This document shows positions 12,655-23,385 of a DNA stretch of 64,000 bases, piece after piece. Below the pieces are notes generated by a model, which worked only from the letters and a program-made list of their open reading frames with translations, was not told the DNA's origin and searched no databases. The position numbers were made by a program, and so were the translations under genes. Each line of letters begins with the position of its first letter. Positions within the stretch are counted from its first letter, which is position 1. This DNA comes from Ovis canadensis. Its lineage: Eukaryota > Chordata > Mammalia > Artiodactyla > Bovidae. Location of the stretch: positions 207,947,501 to 208,011,500 of the forward strand of contig NC_091246.1 in the NCBI RefSeq assembly GCF_042477335.2. Reading direction: 5' to 3'.

Positions 12655-12870
12655 AAATGTCAATTTATTCCTTTATAATAAAAATTTAAAAATTAGTCCT
12701 ATTGCATAGCACAGGGAACTATATTCATGTCCTGTGATAAGTCATAATGGAAAAGAATATGACAAAATGAAAATACATGTGAAACTGATTCACCTTGCTG
12801 TACAGTAGAAATTAGCACAACATTGTAAATCAGCTATATTTCAATAAAATAAATTTTAAACAATTTAAAA
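12655..12870 (+). mobile_element. Artiodactyl-type L1 3' end
   Basis: Typical L1 3'UTR end of even-toed ungulates: GCATAGCACAGGGAACTATA, GATTCACCTTGCTGTACAGT, AACATTGTAAATCAGCTATA, then CAATAAAATAAA poly-A-like tail. Only the last ~200 bases are present. Confidence 0.75.
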
Positions 12871-13130
12871 GTTAATGAATTAATTCAAAAATAGAATAAG
12901 TAAAGACTATGCTTATAAAAACTAGGTAGTTTGGGCACTGGCACATTATTTTTGACTTAAAAATTTTAAAATAAGGACACATTTAAAATAAGGACAGTAT
13001 TGTAAACTAAAATTTAAAAAAATAAAAGAAAAAAAAAGTCACACAAACAAAAAAAAAATAAAATAAGGACAGACTCCCCCATAATTTGTTTAAATGTATA
13101 TGTGTTTCAACAAATTAAATATCCACTTTT
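12871..13130. other. A-rich low-complexity spacer
   Basis: A-rich with several A and AAAT runs (for example 13,017-13,068). It probably includes the decayed tails of the flanking L1 copies. Confidence 0.5.
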
Positions 13131-13418
13131 GAAATAACAAACTTCAATTCATATCTACCACCATATATAAAAATTAACTCAAAATGGATCATATATTTAA
13201 TTGTAAAATGTAAACTAATAACATTTCTGGAAGAAAATATAGGATTTTTTTTGGTGACCATTGGTTAGGCAAAGATTTTTTTTGAGTATGATACCAAAAG
13301 CACAATTCATAAGAGAACAAAATGAACTTCACCAAAATTAAAATTTTCTACTCTTCAAAAGACATAGTTAAAGGAATAAACAAATAAGCCACAGACTGGA
13401 AGAAAATACTTGCAAATC

Positions 13419-13444
13419 ATATATATATATATATATATATATAT
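13419..13444. repeat. (AT)n microsatellite
   Basis: Uninterrupted AT dinucleotides within the L1 at the AAATCATATAT position where the L1 consensus itself has an ATAT seed. Confidence 0.85.
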
Positions 13445-13577
13445 GAGGAACTTATATTCAGGATACATAAAGAACTCTCAAAATACTGTAACTAATTTTT
13501 CAAATGGGCAAAAGAAATGAACACCTGACCAAAGAAGATACGTGGATGGCAGATAAGCCATGAAAAGATACTCAACA

Positions 13578-14453
13578 TCGTTCAGTCAGTTCAGTTCAGT
13601 CGCTCAGTCGTGTCTGACTCTTTGAGACACCATGAATCGCAGCACGCCAGGCCTCCCTGTCCATCACCAACTCCCGGAGTTCACTCAGACTTATGTCCAT
13701 CGAGTCAGTGATGCCGTCCAGTCATCTCATCCTCTGTCAACCCCTTCTCCTCTGGCCCCCAATCCCTCCCAGCATCAGGGTCTTTTCCAATGAGTCAACT
13801 CTTCACATGAGGTGGCCAAAGTACTGGAGTTTCAGCTTTAGCATCATTCCTTCCAAAGAACACCCAGGGCTGATCTCCTTCAGAATGGACTGGTTGGATC
13901 TCCTTGAAGTCCAAGGGACTCTCAACAGTCTTCTCCAACACCACTGTTCAAAAGCATCAATTCTTTGGCACTCAGCCTTCTTCAGAGTCCAACTCTCACA
14001 TCCATTCATGACCACTGGAAAAACCATAGCCTTGACTAGACGGACCTTTGTTGGCAAAGTAATGTCTCTGCTTTTTAATATGCTATCTAGGTTGGTCATA
14101 ACTTTTCTTCCAAGGAGTAAGCATCTTTTAATTTCATGGCTGCAGTCACTATCTGCAGTGATTTTGGAGCCCAAAAATAAAGTCTGACACTGTTTCCACT
14201 GTTTCCCCATCTATTTCCCATGAAGTGATGGGACCAGATGCCGTGATCTTCATTTTCTAAATGTTGAGCTTTAAGCCAACTTTTTCACTCTCCTCTTTCA
14301 CTTTCATCAAGAGGCTTTTTAGTTCCTCTTCACTTTCTGCCATAAGGGTGGTGTCATCTGCATATCTGAGGGTATTGATATTTCTCCTGGCAATCTTGAT
14401 TCCAGCTTGTCTTTCTTCCAGTCCAAGCGTTTCTCATTATGTACTCTGCATAT
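13578..14453 (-). mobile_element. BovB (RTE) LINE, 5'-truncated copy 1
   Basis: Antisense 3' ~0.87 kb of BovB. It starts with the characteristic CAGTTCAGTTCAGTCGCTCA 3' end and stops just past the reverse-transcriptase active-site codons. The motif-C codons read YADD on the minus strand (14,364-14,353), both catalytic Asp kept, but the upstream RT is absent and the frame downstream is short, so it cannot be active. No clean target duplication was found. Confidence 0.9.
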
Positions 14454-14663
14454 GGAAAAGGCAAATCAAGACCACAGTGATATACTACTTCACATCTATT
14501 AGAATGGCTAAAATTAAAACTACTTACCATACCAAATATTGTGAAGGATGTAGAGAAATTAGAATATCACAGACTGCTAGTGGGAAGGTACAATAGTACA
14601 AAATTTGGGAGAAAGTTTGGCAATTTCTTATAAAGTCAAATATATACCTACCATATATTGTAA

Positions 14664-14866
14664 TGGGCTTCCGTGGTGGCTCAGACAGTAAAGAATCTGT
14701 CTGCAATGCAGGAGACTCCAGTTTGATCCCTGGGTCGGGAAGATCCCCTGGGGAAGGGAATGGCAACCCACTCCAGTATTCTTGCCTGGAGAATTCCATG
14801 GATAGGAGGAATGGCAGCTACCGTCCATGGGGTTGCAAAGAGTCAGACACAACTGAGCAATGAATA
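14664..14866 (+). mobile_element. Bov-tA SINE inside L1
   Basis: Complete tRNA-like head (GGCTTCCGTGGTGGCTCAG), B box as GTTTGATCCC, and Bov-A body ending ACACAACTGAGCAATG. AT-rich flanks make the target duplication ambiguous. Confidence 0.9.
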
Positions 14867-15389
14867 TATATATGTATATTATATTCATTCCATTCTTATT
14901 TATTTACCTAAGAGAAATAACAGCATACACCACACAAAGACTATCCCACAAATGATTCATACCAGCTTTATGTGTAATAGCTAAAAATGGAAATGACACA
15001 AAGATCCACCAGTTCAGTTCAGTTCAGTCACTCAGCTGTGTCCGACTCTTTGCGACCCCATGAATCGCAGCACACCAGGCCTCCCTGTCCATCACCAACT
15101 CCCAGAGTTCACTCAGACTCACGTCCATCGAGTCGGTGATGCCATCCAGCTATCTCATCCTCTGTCGTCCCCTTCTCCTCCTGCCCCTAATCCCTCCCAG
15201 CATCAGAGTCTTTTCCAATGAGTCAACTCTTTGCATGAGGTGGCCAAAGTACTGGAGTTTCAGCTTTAGCATCATTCCTTCCAAAGAACACCCAGGGCTG
15301 ATCTTCAGAATGGACTGGTTGAATCTCCTTGCAGTCCAAGGGACTCTCAAGAGTCTTCTCCAACACCACAGTTCAAAAGCATCATTTCT

Positions 15390-16139
15390 TCAGCGCTCAG
15401 CCTTCTTCACAGTCCAACTCTCACATCCATACATGACCACAGGAAAAACCATAGCCTTGACTAGACGGACCTTTGTTGGCAAAGTAATGTCTCTGCTTTT
15501 GAATATGCTATCTAGGTTGGTCATAACTTTTCTTCCAAGGAGTAAGCGTCTTTTAATTTCATGGCTCCAGTCACCATCTGCAGTGATTTTGGAGCCCCCC
15601 AAAATTAAGTCTGACACTGTTTCCACTGTTTCCCTATCTATTTCCCATGAAGTGATGGGACCAGATGCCATGATCTTCGTTTTCTGAATGTTGAGCTTTA
15701 AGCCAACTTTTTCATTCTCCTCTTTCACTTTCATCAAGAGGCTTTTTAGCTCCTCTTCACTTTCTGCCATAAGGGTGGTGCCATCTGCATGTCTGAGGTT
15801 ATTGATATTTCTCCCAGCAATCTTGATTCCAGCTTGTGTTTCTTCCAGGCCAGTGTTTCTCATGATGTACTCTGCATAGAAGTTAAATAAGCAGGGTGAC
15901 AACATACAGCCTTGACGTACTCCTTTTCCTATTTGGAACCAGTCTGTTGTTCCATGTCCAGTTCTAACTGTTGCTTCCTGACCTGCATTCAGATTTCTCA
16001 AGAGGCAGGTCAGGTGGTCTGGTATTCCCATCTCTTTCAGAATTTTCCACAGTTTCTTGTGATCCACATAGTCAAAGGCTTTGGCATAGTCAATAAAGCA
16101 GAAATAGATGTTTTTCTGGAACTCTCTTGCTCTTTCCAC
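15390..16139 (-). pseudogene. BovB reverse-transcriptase remnant
   Basis: A 249-codon open stretch on the minus strand covering the RT palm. Visible: motif A FIDYAKAFD (near residues 16-24), motif B GKGVRQGCMLSPCLF (near 72-86), and the C-motif position HADG (15,791-15,780) where the family has YADD. Loss of the second catalytic Asp means no polymerase activity is expected even if translated. The frame continues upstream in BovB but is closed by the nested SINE and by substitutions. It has no promoter of its own and is a repeat fossil, not a host gene. Confidence 0.88.
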
Positions 16140-16187
16140 GATCCAGCCGAGGTTGGCAATTTGATCTCCGGTTCCTCTTCCTTTTCT

Positions 16188-16385
16188 AAAACCAGCTTCG
16201 GGATTTCCCTGGTAGTCCAGTGGCTAAGACTCTGAGCTCCCAGTGCAGAGGCCCGGGTTCAATTCCTGGTCAGGGAACTAGATCCCACATGCCACAGTGA
16301 AGATTGAAGATTCTATGTGCCATAACCAAGAAGAAGCTAAATAAATAAATAAATAAATTTTAAAAAATAAAAAAATAAAACCAGC
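16188..16385 (+). mobile_element. CHR-type tRNA-Glu SINE nested in BovB
   Basis: Cetartiodactyl CHR SINE at 16,197-16,376: GGGATTTCCCTGGTAGTCCA, GGGTTCAATTCCTGGTCAGG, GATCCCACATGCCACA, then an AAATAAAT-rich tail. Target duplication AAAACCAGC at 16,188-16,196 and 16,377-16,385. It splits the BovB RT region, so it inserted after BovB copy 2. Confidence 0.92.
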
Positions 16386-17555
16386 GTGAACATCTGGAAG
16401 TTCACGGTTCACGTATTGCTGAAACCTGGCTTGGAGAATTTTGAGCATTACTTTACTTAGCATGTGAGATGAGTGCAATTGTGCAGTAGTTTGAGCATTC
16501 TTTGGCATTGCCTTTCTTTGGGATTGGAATGAAAACTGACCTTTTCCAGTCCTGTGGCCACTGCTGAGTTTTCCAAATTTGCTGGCATATTGAGTGCAGC
16601 ACTTTCACAGCATCATCTTTCAGGATTTGAAAAGCTCAACTGGAATGCCATCACCTCCACTAGCTTTGTTCGTACTGATGCTTTCTAAGGCCCACTTGAC
16701 TTCACATTCCAGGATGTCTGGCTCTAGGTGAGTGATCACACCATCATGATTATCTGGATTGTGAAGCTCTTTTTTGTACAGTTCTTCTGTGTATTCTTGC
16801 CACCTCTTCTTAATATCTTCTGCTTCTCTTAAGTCCATACCATTTCTGTCCTTTATTGAACCCATCTTTGCATGAAATGTTCCCTTGGTATCTCTAATTT
16901 TCTTGAAGAGATCTCTAGTCTTTCCCATTCTGTTTTTTTCTTTATTTCTTTGCATTGATCATTGAAGAAGGCTTTCTTATCTCTTCTTGCTATTCTTTGG
17001 AACTCTGCATTCAGATGCTTATATCTTTCCTTTTCTCCTTTGTTTTTTGCCTCTCTTCTTTTCACAGCTATTTGTAAGGCCTCTCCAGACAGCCATTTTG
17101 CTTTTTGCATTTCTTTTCCATGGGGATGGTCTTGATCCATCAACAGATGATAAATAAACAAATGGTGATATACCAATAGAAGAGAATGGTATTCAGCAAT
17201 AAAAGGGCGTGAACTATTAAGACATGAGACAGAAGAACAATAAAATAATTATGCTGAGTAAAGGAGGCCAGACCAAAAACAAGAGTATATAATGTATGAG
17301 ACCATTAACTTAAAATTATAGAAAATGTAAGTTAGTATAGTGACAGAAACTGGATCAGTGGTTGCCTAGTGGTGAGAGTAGGGTAAGGAAGACATAAGGA
17401 GGGGTCAGAAGGGGCACAAAGAAGAAACTTTGGAGGTTATGACTTTATTCCCCATCTTGGTTGTGGTGAAAGGTATGCACATATTAAAACATCAAATTGT
17501 ACACTTTAAATATGTGCAATTTATTGTATATCAATTGTATCTCAGTAAATATACT

Positions 17556-17998
17556 AAATAAATGAAATTTAAATGTTTGTTGAAAACATCCAGCCATGTT
17601 GTCATTTGACAATAGTTGCTGAACCCTCTGTGCAGTGAAGATATAAAAATAGGCATGAGATGTAATGTCTATACTACAAAGTCTTTCAAAGTTGATGGAG
17701 AGTTCTAATTTTGGACTGGGGAGTGGAGTTGTTTGTGGGACATAATTACATAGATTTAGGATCGAGAAGTCTAGAGCCAAGGACAGAGCTGTAAGCTAAA
17801 GATAAAGATATTGGACCTACCATCTGTACAGAGCCAGTGAAACAACTTACATGGAGGAGGCAATCTAGAAATATAGATTGAGGAGTGAAATGACCAAAAA
17901 AGGACACTAGTAGTAAGAGAAAGATGCCCCAGTGTGAGACTGGAAAGAGACCAACCCGGAACATGGATAATAGCTCAGAGTGGCAGCACAGGGAAGCA
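17556..17998. other. Non-coding, nothing recognised
   Basis: Spacer between the L1 3' end and the next SINE; no gene or named repeat seen. Confidence 0.45.
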
Positions 17999-18199
17999 GT
18001 TCTCAGTCACTCAGTCATGTCTGACTCTTTGTGACCCCATGAACTGTAGTCAGCCAGGCTTCCTTGTCTGCGGAATATTCCAGGCAAGAATACTGGAATA
18101 GGTTGCCATTCCTTCTCCATCGGGTCTGCTGGACCCAGGGATTGAACCCGCATCTCCTGCATCTCCTGAACTGGCAGGCAGATTCTTTATGTGTTCTCA
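17999..18199 (-). mobile_element. Bov-tA SINE
   Basis: Antisense copy (18,006-18,192) with Bov-A body GGCAAGAATACTGGAATAGG and B-box complement GGGATTGAACCCG. A 7-bp GTTCTCA at 17,999-18,005 and 18,193-18,199 is the likely target duplication. The tRNA-like head is shortened. Confidence 0.85.
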
Positions 18200-19040
18200 A
18201 AAGGAGGGCAGTGTCAGATCATTCAAGGAGGTTGGGGAAGATAAAGGGTGGACACTGTCAACTGAATTGGGCAAATTGGAAGTCTCTGGTGACCTTGGTA
18301 GGGAGATACTTCGTGTGTCATTGCAGAGGTGAATGCTCCAGGACACCAATGCTCTAATATTCTTGCCTTGTACTTTGGTTATTATAAAGCAGGCAGAAAA
18401 GAAGCAGTTGGGCAGTCATATCATCCCTTCTCAGGACGTTACAGCACACTGGAGCACTGAAAGAAAGACATCTGTGTGTCTAGACTACTAGCTTTCACTT
18501 CTCTACTTTGTCTTTCCCCAGATAAACATACTCATATGCCTAATTTTGGTCAGAATTCACAGCAGTCATCACTTTATTCTTTTTCTCCTTCACTCAAGCC
18601 CTTATTTCTTTCTATCTCCATCTCTCTCCTTCAAGCTCTTAGAAAGAAGTGGTCCACATCCATCATTTCCACTTCCTCAGAATCCTTCCACCACTCATCA
18701 TCTTCAGACATCGAGAAATTTGGTCCTGATATGATGGGGAGCAGGGAAAGGGTTGTACTGTCAGACCAGGGGTAGCCTAGAGAGTTTGGTCACCAGGCTG
18801 TGAGATGCTAAACGTAATTTGATTTTCCAGACAAAAACTACACTGAAATGTCTGAATTCTTCACAACCAATGCAGTTTACTCTTTAGTATAATGACCTAC
18901 CTGTTCCCTTGTACTGAGACACGGCACGTCTCTGCTCACAGCTGCAAGCACTTGACTGCTACGGGAAGACCATCTGTTCTTCCGCTTGTGACTTTTGGCA
19001 AAAGGGGATGTCTGGTGGAAGCTTTTCAGATTTGGATTTT
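18200..19040. other. Non-coding, pyrimidine-rich in part
   Basis: 18,480-18,720 is C/T-rich and gives overlapping short frames (99 and 62 codons) in two frames; both look like composition effects. No repeat family named. Confidence 0.4.
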
Positions 19041-19243
19041 AGAAGCTCCCCAGTGGCTCAGACCGTAAAGAATCTGCCTGCAATGCAGGAGACCTGGGTT
19101 CGATTCCTGTGTCAGGAAGACCCCGTGGTGAAGGGAATGGCTACCTACTCCAGTATTCTTGCCTGGAGGACAAGAGGAGCTTGATGGGCTACTGTCCATG
19201 GGGTCACAAAGAGTTGCACATGACTGAACAATTAATACACACA
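19041..19243 (+). mobile_element. Bov-tA SINE
   Basis: Head GCTCCCCAGTGGCTCAG, B box GGTTCGATTCC, body CTCCAGTATTCTTGCCTGGA. A short deletion removes part of the GAATCCCATGGACAG segment. Confidence 0.88.
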
Positions 19244-20247
19244 CAGCTCTCTTTCAGAGAAGTAGACTTTGAGTAGGGTTGTTAGTTTGGCTTTTATCTT
19301 ATGTCCTAGGCCTAGTCCTAGTAAGTGTCTTTCCTCCTTCTTCCTCATCCGGTGCTAGAATTCTTGGAATGAAATCCCCACTGTCTTCCTGTTCCTTAGT
19401 ATCTAGTTTGTAAGTTGGCTATATCAGACAAGAATTTCGATTGGCACAGAGATACGTCTGGTCTGGGGTGAGCAGATCCTCACTCTCCTTGTACGGCATC
19501 ATCTTCCTCCCCTCTTCTCCTTCTCCGATTAGTCATCATCCCTGTGATAATCCCCTGGATCCAAGTCTTTCATTCCCAGTTTGGCAACTAGATCGCTGCC
19601 TTCCAAAATTTCTCCTCTTTGTAGCTTCCTTGGTTCGGGGTCATTTCTGGCTATAAGTCATCAGTCATAGGCTTCATCTCAGAAACTCTGTTTTCTTGAC
19701 TTTCTCCTTCACCTGCCTGGTCAGAGGCTCGTTCTCATCAATAGCATCTCCAGGTTCTATCTTGAGACTACTGATAAACAAATTTGTTTATTTCCAGGGA
19801 TTTGATGGAAGAGGCTTATGGTGGCTTACCAGAGTGAACTGTTAAGTATAAAAATATATTAAAATAAATATAAATAAATAAATAATGTTGTCAAACTGTT
19901 GGTAGCTTGAAATTGGCCATGGTAGGAGTATTTATAACATGGAAATTGGTAAATGCTACCAACTGGGGCCATTTTTTCCCCTTAAAGGTGGTATACTATC
20001 ACACCATTGCTTGTTTCTCCTCCATAATTGCCCCCTGCATAGCTGCACATGTACACACCACGCACAGGCACTCAGTGGACAGCTCTAATGCCAGATCCTC
20101 ATCTCTTCAGCCTACATTAGCCTTCAGCCACAGAGAACACTTTCACTCTCACCTAAAACCAGTGATTTTTTTCCTTACTTTAAAACATTCACTTTAAACA
20201 TTTAGTAATGGAATATATATACATATATATATTTATTTAAATACATC
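19244..20247. other. Non-coding stretch
   Basis: Contains an (AAAT)n-like run at 19,855-19,886. No gene or repeat family otherwise recognised. Confidence 0.4.
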
Positions 20248-20542
20248 CTGGACCTTAACTGCTGCTACTGCTGCTAAGTCATGTCGGTTGTGCCTGACTC
20301 TGTGCGACCCCATAGACGGCAACCCACCAGGCTCCCCCGTCCCTGGGATTCTCCAGGCAAGAACACTGGAGTGGGATGCCATTTCCTTCTTCAATGCATG
20401 AAAGTGAAAAGTGAAAATGAAGTCGCTTAGTCGTGTCTCTTAGCGACCCCATGGACTACAACTTACCAGACTCCTCCGTCCATGGGATTTTCCAGGCAAG
20501 AGTACTGGAGTGGGGTGCCATTGCCTTTTCTGGACCTTAACT
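20248..20542 (-). mobile_element. Bov-A2 dimeric SINE with 13-bp target duplication
   Basis: Two Bov-A monomers head to tail in antisense (20,261-20,529), separated by the linker ATGCATGAAAGTGAAAAGTG, with a CTGCTGCTACTGCTGCTAAG end. Perfect duplication CTGGACCTTAACT at 20,248-20,260 and 20,530-20,542. Confidence 0.95.
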
Positions 20543-20587
20543 AGACCTATCCAAAACTACTGACCACACTATTTGAGAAATACTAAT

Positions 20588-20805
20588 GTAGCTAAAGCTG
20601 AAGCTCCAATACTTTGGCCACCTGATGGGAAGAGCCAACTCATTGGAAAAGACCCTGATTCTGGGAAAGATTGAAGGCAAAAGGAGAAGAGAGCTGCAGA
20701 GGATGAGATGGTTAGATAGCATCACCAACTCAGTGGACATGAATTTGAGCGAACCCCAGGAGATAGAGGAAGATAGGAAAGCCTGGCGTGCTGCAGTGGC
20801 AGAAC
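20588..20805 (+). mobile_element. BovB 3' fragment (sense)
   Basis: Carries AGCTAAAGCTGAAGCTCCAA, TTGGCCACCTGATGGGAAGA, AAGACCCTGATTCTGGGAAA and GCCTGGCGTGCTGCAG of the BovB 3' region. The very last ~60 bases (the GACACGACTGAGCG end) are missing, so it is truncated on both sides. Confidence 0.85.
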
Positions 20806-21354
20806 CACATCAACAGTGTAGTACATCTGTGTCTTCAGAGTGCATTTAATCACATGAAGGAATCATTTTTTGGGGGGGAACCTACTTACTCTGATGTCTC
20901 AGTAGAAGGAACTCATATATCAGTATCATAGATGATGCATCACAGGATATTAACTTCTGTGAACTTCAGAGTGGAAGGAAGACCAGCTAATTATTACAGG
21001 TATTTCAGAAACCTTGGTGCAAGCCATGCAGTGATAAAACTGCATGAGCCAACCAAAACATCAAGTTGTTTGCTTCTGACAAGATTTTTATGAGATCATG
21101 CTGTTACTTCATATTGATCTGGAGCTCTGTCACATATTTCTTTGATTAACAGCAATGAAAAATAAATTATTATTTATCACTGAAGTACTTTAGTAAATAA
21201 AATCATTCAATACATGGAAGGTAAAAACAAAAGGGACATTGAATGGCTGGGGACCACTAGACTGAATTTTTAAAGAGCACTCCACATTTTTATTTTTAAA
21301 AATCTAATGTTTAGTTGCTATAAACATGTAGAGGTTGCTAGTCAAGTGACTAGA
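20806..21354. other. Non-coding, nothing recognised
   Basis: AT-rich; no gene or repeat I can support. Confidence 0.4.
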
Positions 21355-21550
21355 AATACAGACTCTGGAGACAGATGGGCTGGATTTACTCTGGAGCTTT
21401 GTCATTTACTATCTCTATGATTTGGGGGCAAGTTACTTAATTTCTCTGTGCCTCATTTTTCTCACCTGTCAAATGGAAATAAAAGCACCTACTTCACATG
21501 ATTATTGTGAAACCAAAATGAAATAGCACATGAGGTACTTAAAATAATAA
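21355..21550 (+). repeat. MIR SINE
   Basis: Old mammalian MIR core: GACTCTGGAGACAGATGGGC, GCAAGTTACTTAATTTCTCT, GTGCCTCATTTTTCTCACCT, then the GATTATTGTGAAA region. Confidence 0.75.
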
Positions 21551-21589
21551 ATCAGAATTTAAAATATTTGCTTTCAAGTTCATTAATAA

Positions 21590-21775
21590 CACTATTTCCG
21601 GAGTGCTTACCGTGTGCTTGGAGCTTACTACATGCTTGATATTCAATCTCTTACTACTCTCTGAGGTAAAAATTAAGCCCATTTTATGAGTAAGGAAACA
21701 GACTCTCAGTGAAAAGATGTAACTTTTCCACGGTCTTGTGGCTAGTAAGTGAAAGAGCTTGGCTACCTATATTTT
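21590..21775 (-). repeat. MIR-type SINE, antisense
   Basis: Antisense MIR/MIR3 wording: GTGCTTACCGTGTGCTTGGA, CCCATTTTATGAGTAAGGAA, GGCTAGTAAGTGAAAGAGCT. It sits only 40 bases from an opposite-strand MIR. Confidence 0.6.
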
Positions 21776-22784
21776 AATTTTCATTTAAGTGACAGAAAGA
21801 TGCAAAACTGAAGCTTGTATTGGAATCCAAGCCACCCTGATATTTAATATTCTATCAGGAAATGCTTCCTTCATAGTCAAGGCAACTCTTGCTTGCTGTG
21901 GCATAAACTATTCTTGTTCTGCCTTCAGCCACAGAAAAACTCATCAACATCCCTGTGTTTCCACTTGAAGACTGTTACTAAGTTGCCCTTCTGACTTGGT
22001 ATTCTCTTGGTTTTAAAAACCCGTAACTCCCATAGGCCTTCCTCATGAACTCTATTTACTAACCACTGAATAATTTCTACAGCAGCATTTCTGCTTTATC
22101 TAACCGTAATTTTTAAGTTAGCCTTTAAAGTTCATTATGAATGTAAGCTGGGCGCACTATCCTTTGGCTGAACTTGCTTTGCTTTTGATGCAACTGCATG
22201 TAAGGACTCCTGTTTGGGACTTCCTTACTCCACCACCCCATCTAGAAGGTTCTGTCCACAATGTGCCACAAGATACTTAGTAAGAATTTTTAAGTTTCTC
22301 AAGTTTTTATGTCACTTTGTTTCACAGGGCTGAGTCTGGAGGTACTTACATTTAGTTGTGTGATCAGTAAGACAAATGACAGTGTGGACTGGCCCTCTTT
22401 ACAAGACAGATGTTGCTCTTCATTCAGTTACCTTGTCTGAGTCAGGCACTGCACTAGACCCAAGAACAAAAGACATGGTCCCTCCTCACAGCCAGTGTTT
22501 ATCTCTCACCAGGGAGATAAATGCCCAATTACCTAATTATTACATTAGAGAAATGCCCTGGAATCAATAGGAACCCAAGAAAAGGGGCAGGAAGACTGCT
22601 TGGAACACAGAGGTAGGGAGGGCTGATTTTAAAAAAAAATCCTGGGTAACTAGTCAGACAGCCAGGCTCTGACCCCACTTTTACTGTTAACTTCATTATG
22701 TCATCAATTGTGGTTGAATTGTCCCTGCTGTCATGCCCTACAAAAATTTTTTTAAAAAGAGAGAGAAAGAAAAAAAGAAAAAAG
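21776..22784. other. Non-coding stretch
   Basis: No gene or named repeat. A purine-rich GAGAGAAAGA/AAAAAG run at 22,755-22,785 precedes the next LTR. Confidence 0.4.
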
Positions 22785-22785
22785 A

Positions 22786-23385
22786 TATGTTGGGGTCCTA
22801 ACCCCCAGTACCTGAGAATGTCATCTCATTTGGAGGTGGGGTCTTTAATATGAAGTAATTTTGCATGCTAAGTCGCTTCAGTCATGCCCGACTCTTTATG
22901 ACCCTGTGGAGTGTACCCTGCCAGGCCTCTCTGTCCATGGGATTCTCTAGGCAAGAATACTGGAGTGGGCTGCCAGGCCCTCCTTCAGAGGATCTTCCTG
23001 ACCCAGGGATCAAACCCACATCTCTTACGCCTCCTGTGTTGCAGGCAGATTCTTTACTGCTGAGCCACCATGGAAGCCCATGACGTCATCGGGGTGAGCC
23101 CTAATCCAATATGGTTGGTGTCTTTATAAAAAGGGGAAATTTGTACATGAAGACCGATGCACATAGACGAGACATGATGTGAACAGACACGGAAAAGTCA
23201 GCCATCTATAAGCCAAGCAAAGCCCGGAACAGATCCTTCCCTCACAGCCCTCAGAGAAATCAAGGCTGTTAACACCAGGCTTTCAGACTTTCAGCCTCCA
23301 GAACTCTGAGACAATAAATTCCTGTGGTAAGCTGCCCACCCCGTCTCTGGTGCTTTCTTATGGCAGCCCTAGCAAACTAAAACAT
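22786..23385 (+). mobile_element. MaLR-type LTR interrupted by a SINE
   Basis: Left part 22,786-22,862 (GTCCTAACCCCCAGTACCTG, GGAGGTGGGGTCTTTAATAT) and right part 23,082-23,385 (CCTAATCCAATATGGTTGGT, GCCATCTATAAGCCAAGC, CAGCCTCCAGAACTCTGAGA, ATGGCAGCCCTAGCAAACTA) are collinear halves of one old LTR. Subfamily not certain. Confidence 0.65.
22863..23081 (-). mobile_element. Bov-tA SINE nested in LTR
   Basis: Antisense Bov-tA: AGTCGCTTCAGTCATGCCCG, GGGATTCTCTAGGCAAGAAT, GGGATCAAACCCACATCTC, and head end CTGAGCCACCATGGAAGCCC. It splits the MaLR-type LTR. Confidence 0.92.

Larger units (their letters stand above)
15003..17142 (-). mobile_element. BovB (RTE) LINE, copy 2, about 1.9 kb plus nested SINE
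   Basis: Antisense BovB from the AGTTCAGTTCAGTTCAGTCA 3' end (15,012) to the pre-RT linker at 17,133. Near-perfect target duplication GATCCACCA/GATCCATCA at 15,003-15,011 and 17,134-17,142. It covers the RT domain and the region before it, lacks the apurinic endonuclease domain, and is interrupted by a CHR SINE at 16,197-16,376. The largest of the four large BovB copies here. Confidence 0.92.
13131..17555 (+). mobile_element. Old L1 LINE split into four pieces by nested insertions
   Basis: L1 ORF2-to-3'UTR text is collinear across 13,131-13,577, about 14,453-14,660, about 14,870-15,010 and 17,134-17,555. Pieces: CTCAAAATGGATCATATATT; CAAATCAAGACCACAGTGAT; ATTCATACCAGCTTTATG; CATCAACAGATGATAAATAA up to the terminal ATTGTACACTTTAAATATGT. 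The gaps are filled by BovB, Bov-tA and a second BovB, so this L1 predates all of them. Reading frames are destroyed. Confidence 0.85.

Noticed and set aside
13693-14210. Paired frames of 164 and 135 codons on opposite strands
   Set aside because: Both fall within BovB; the minus one is the decayed RT C-terminal region and the plus one is its shadow.
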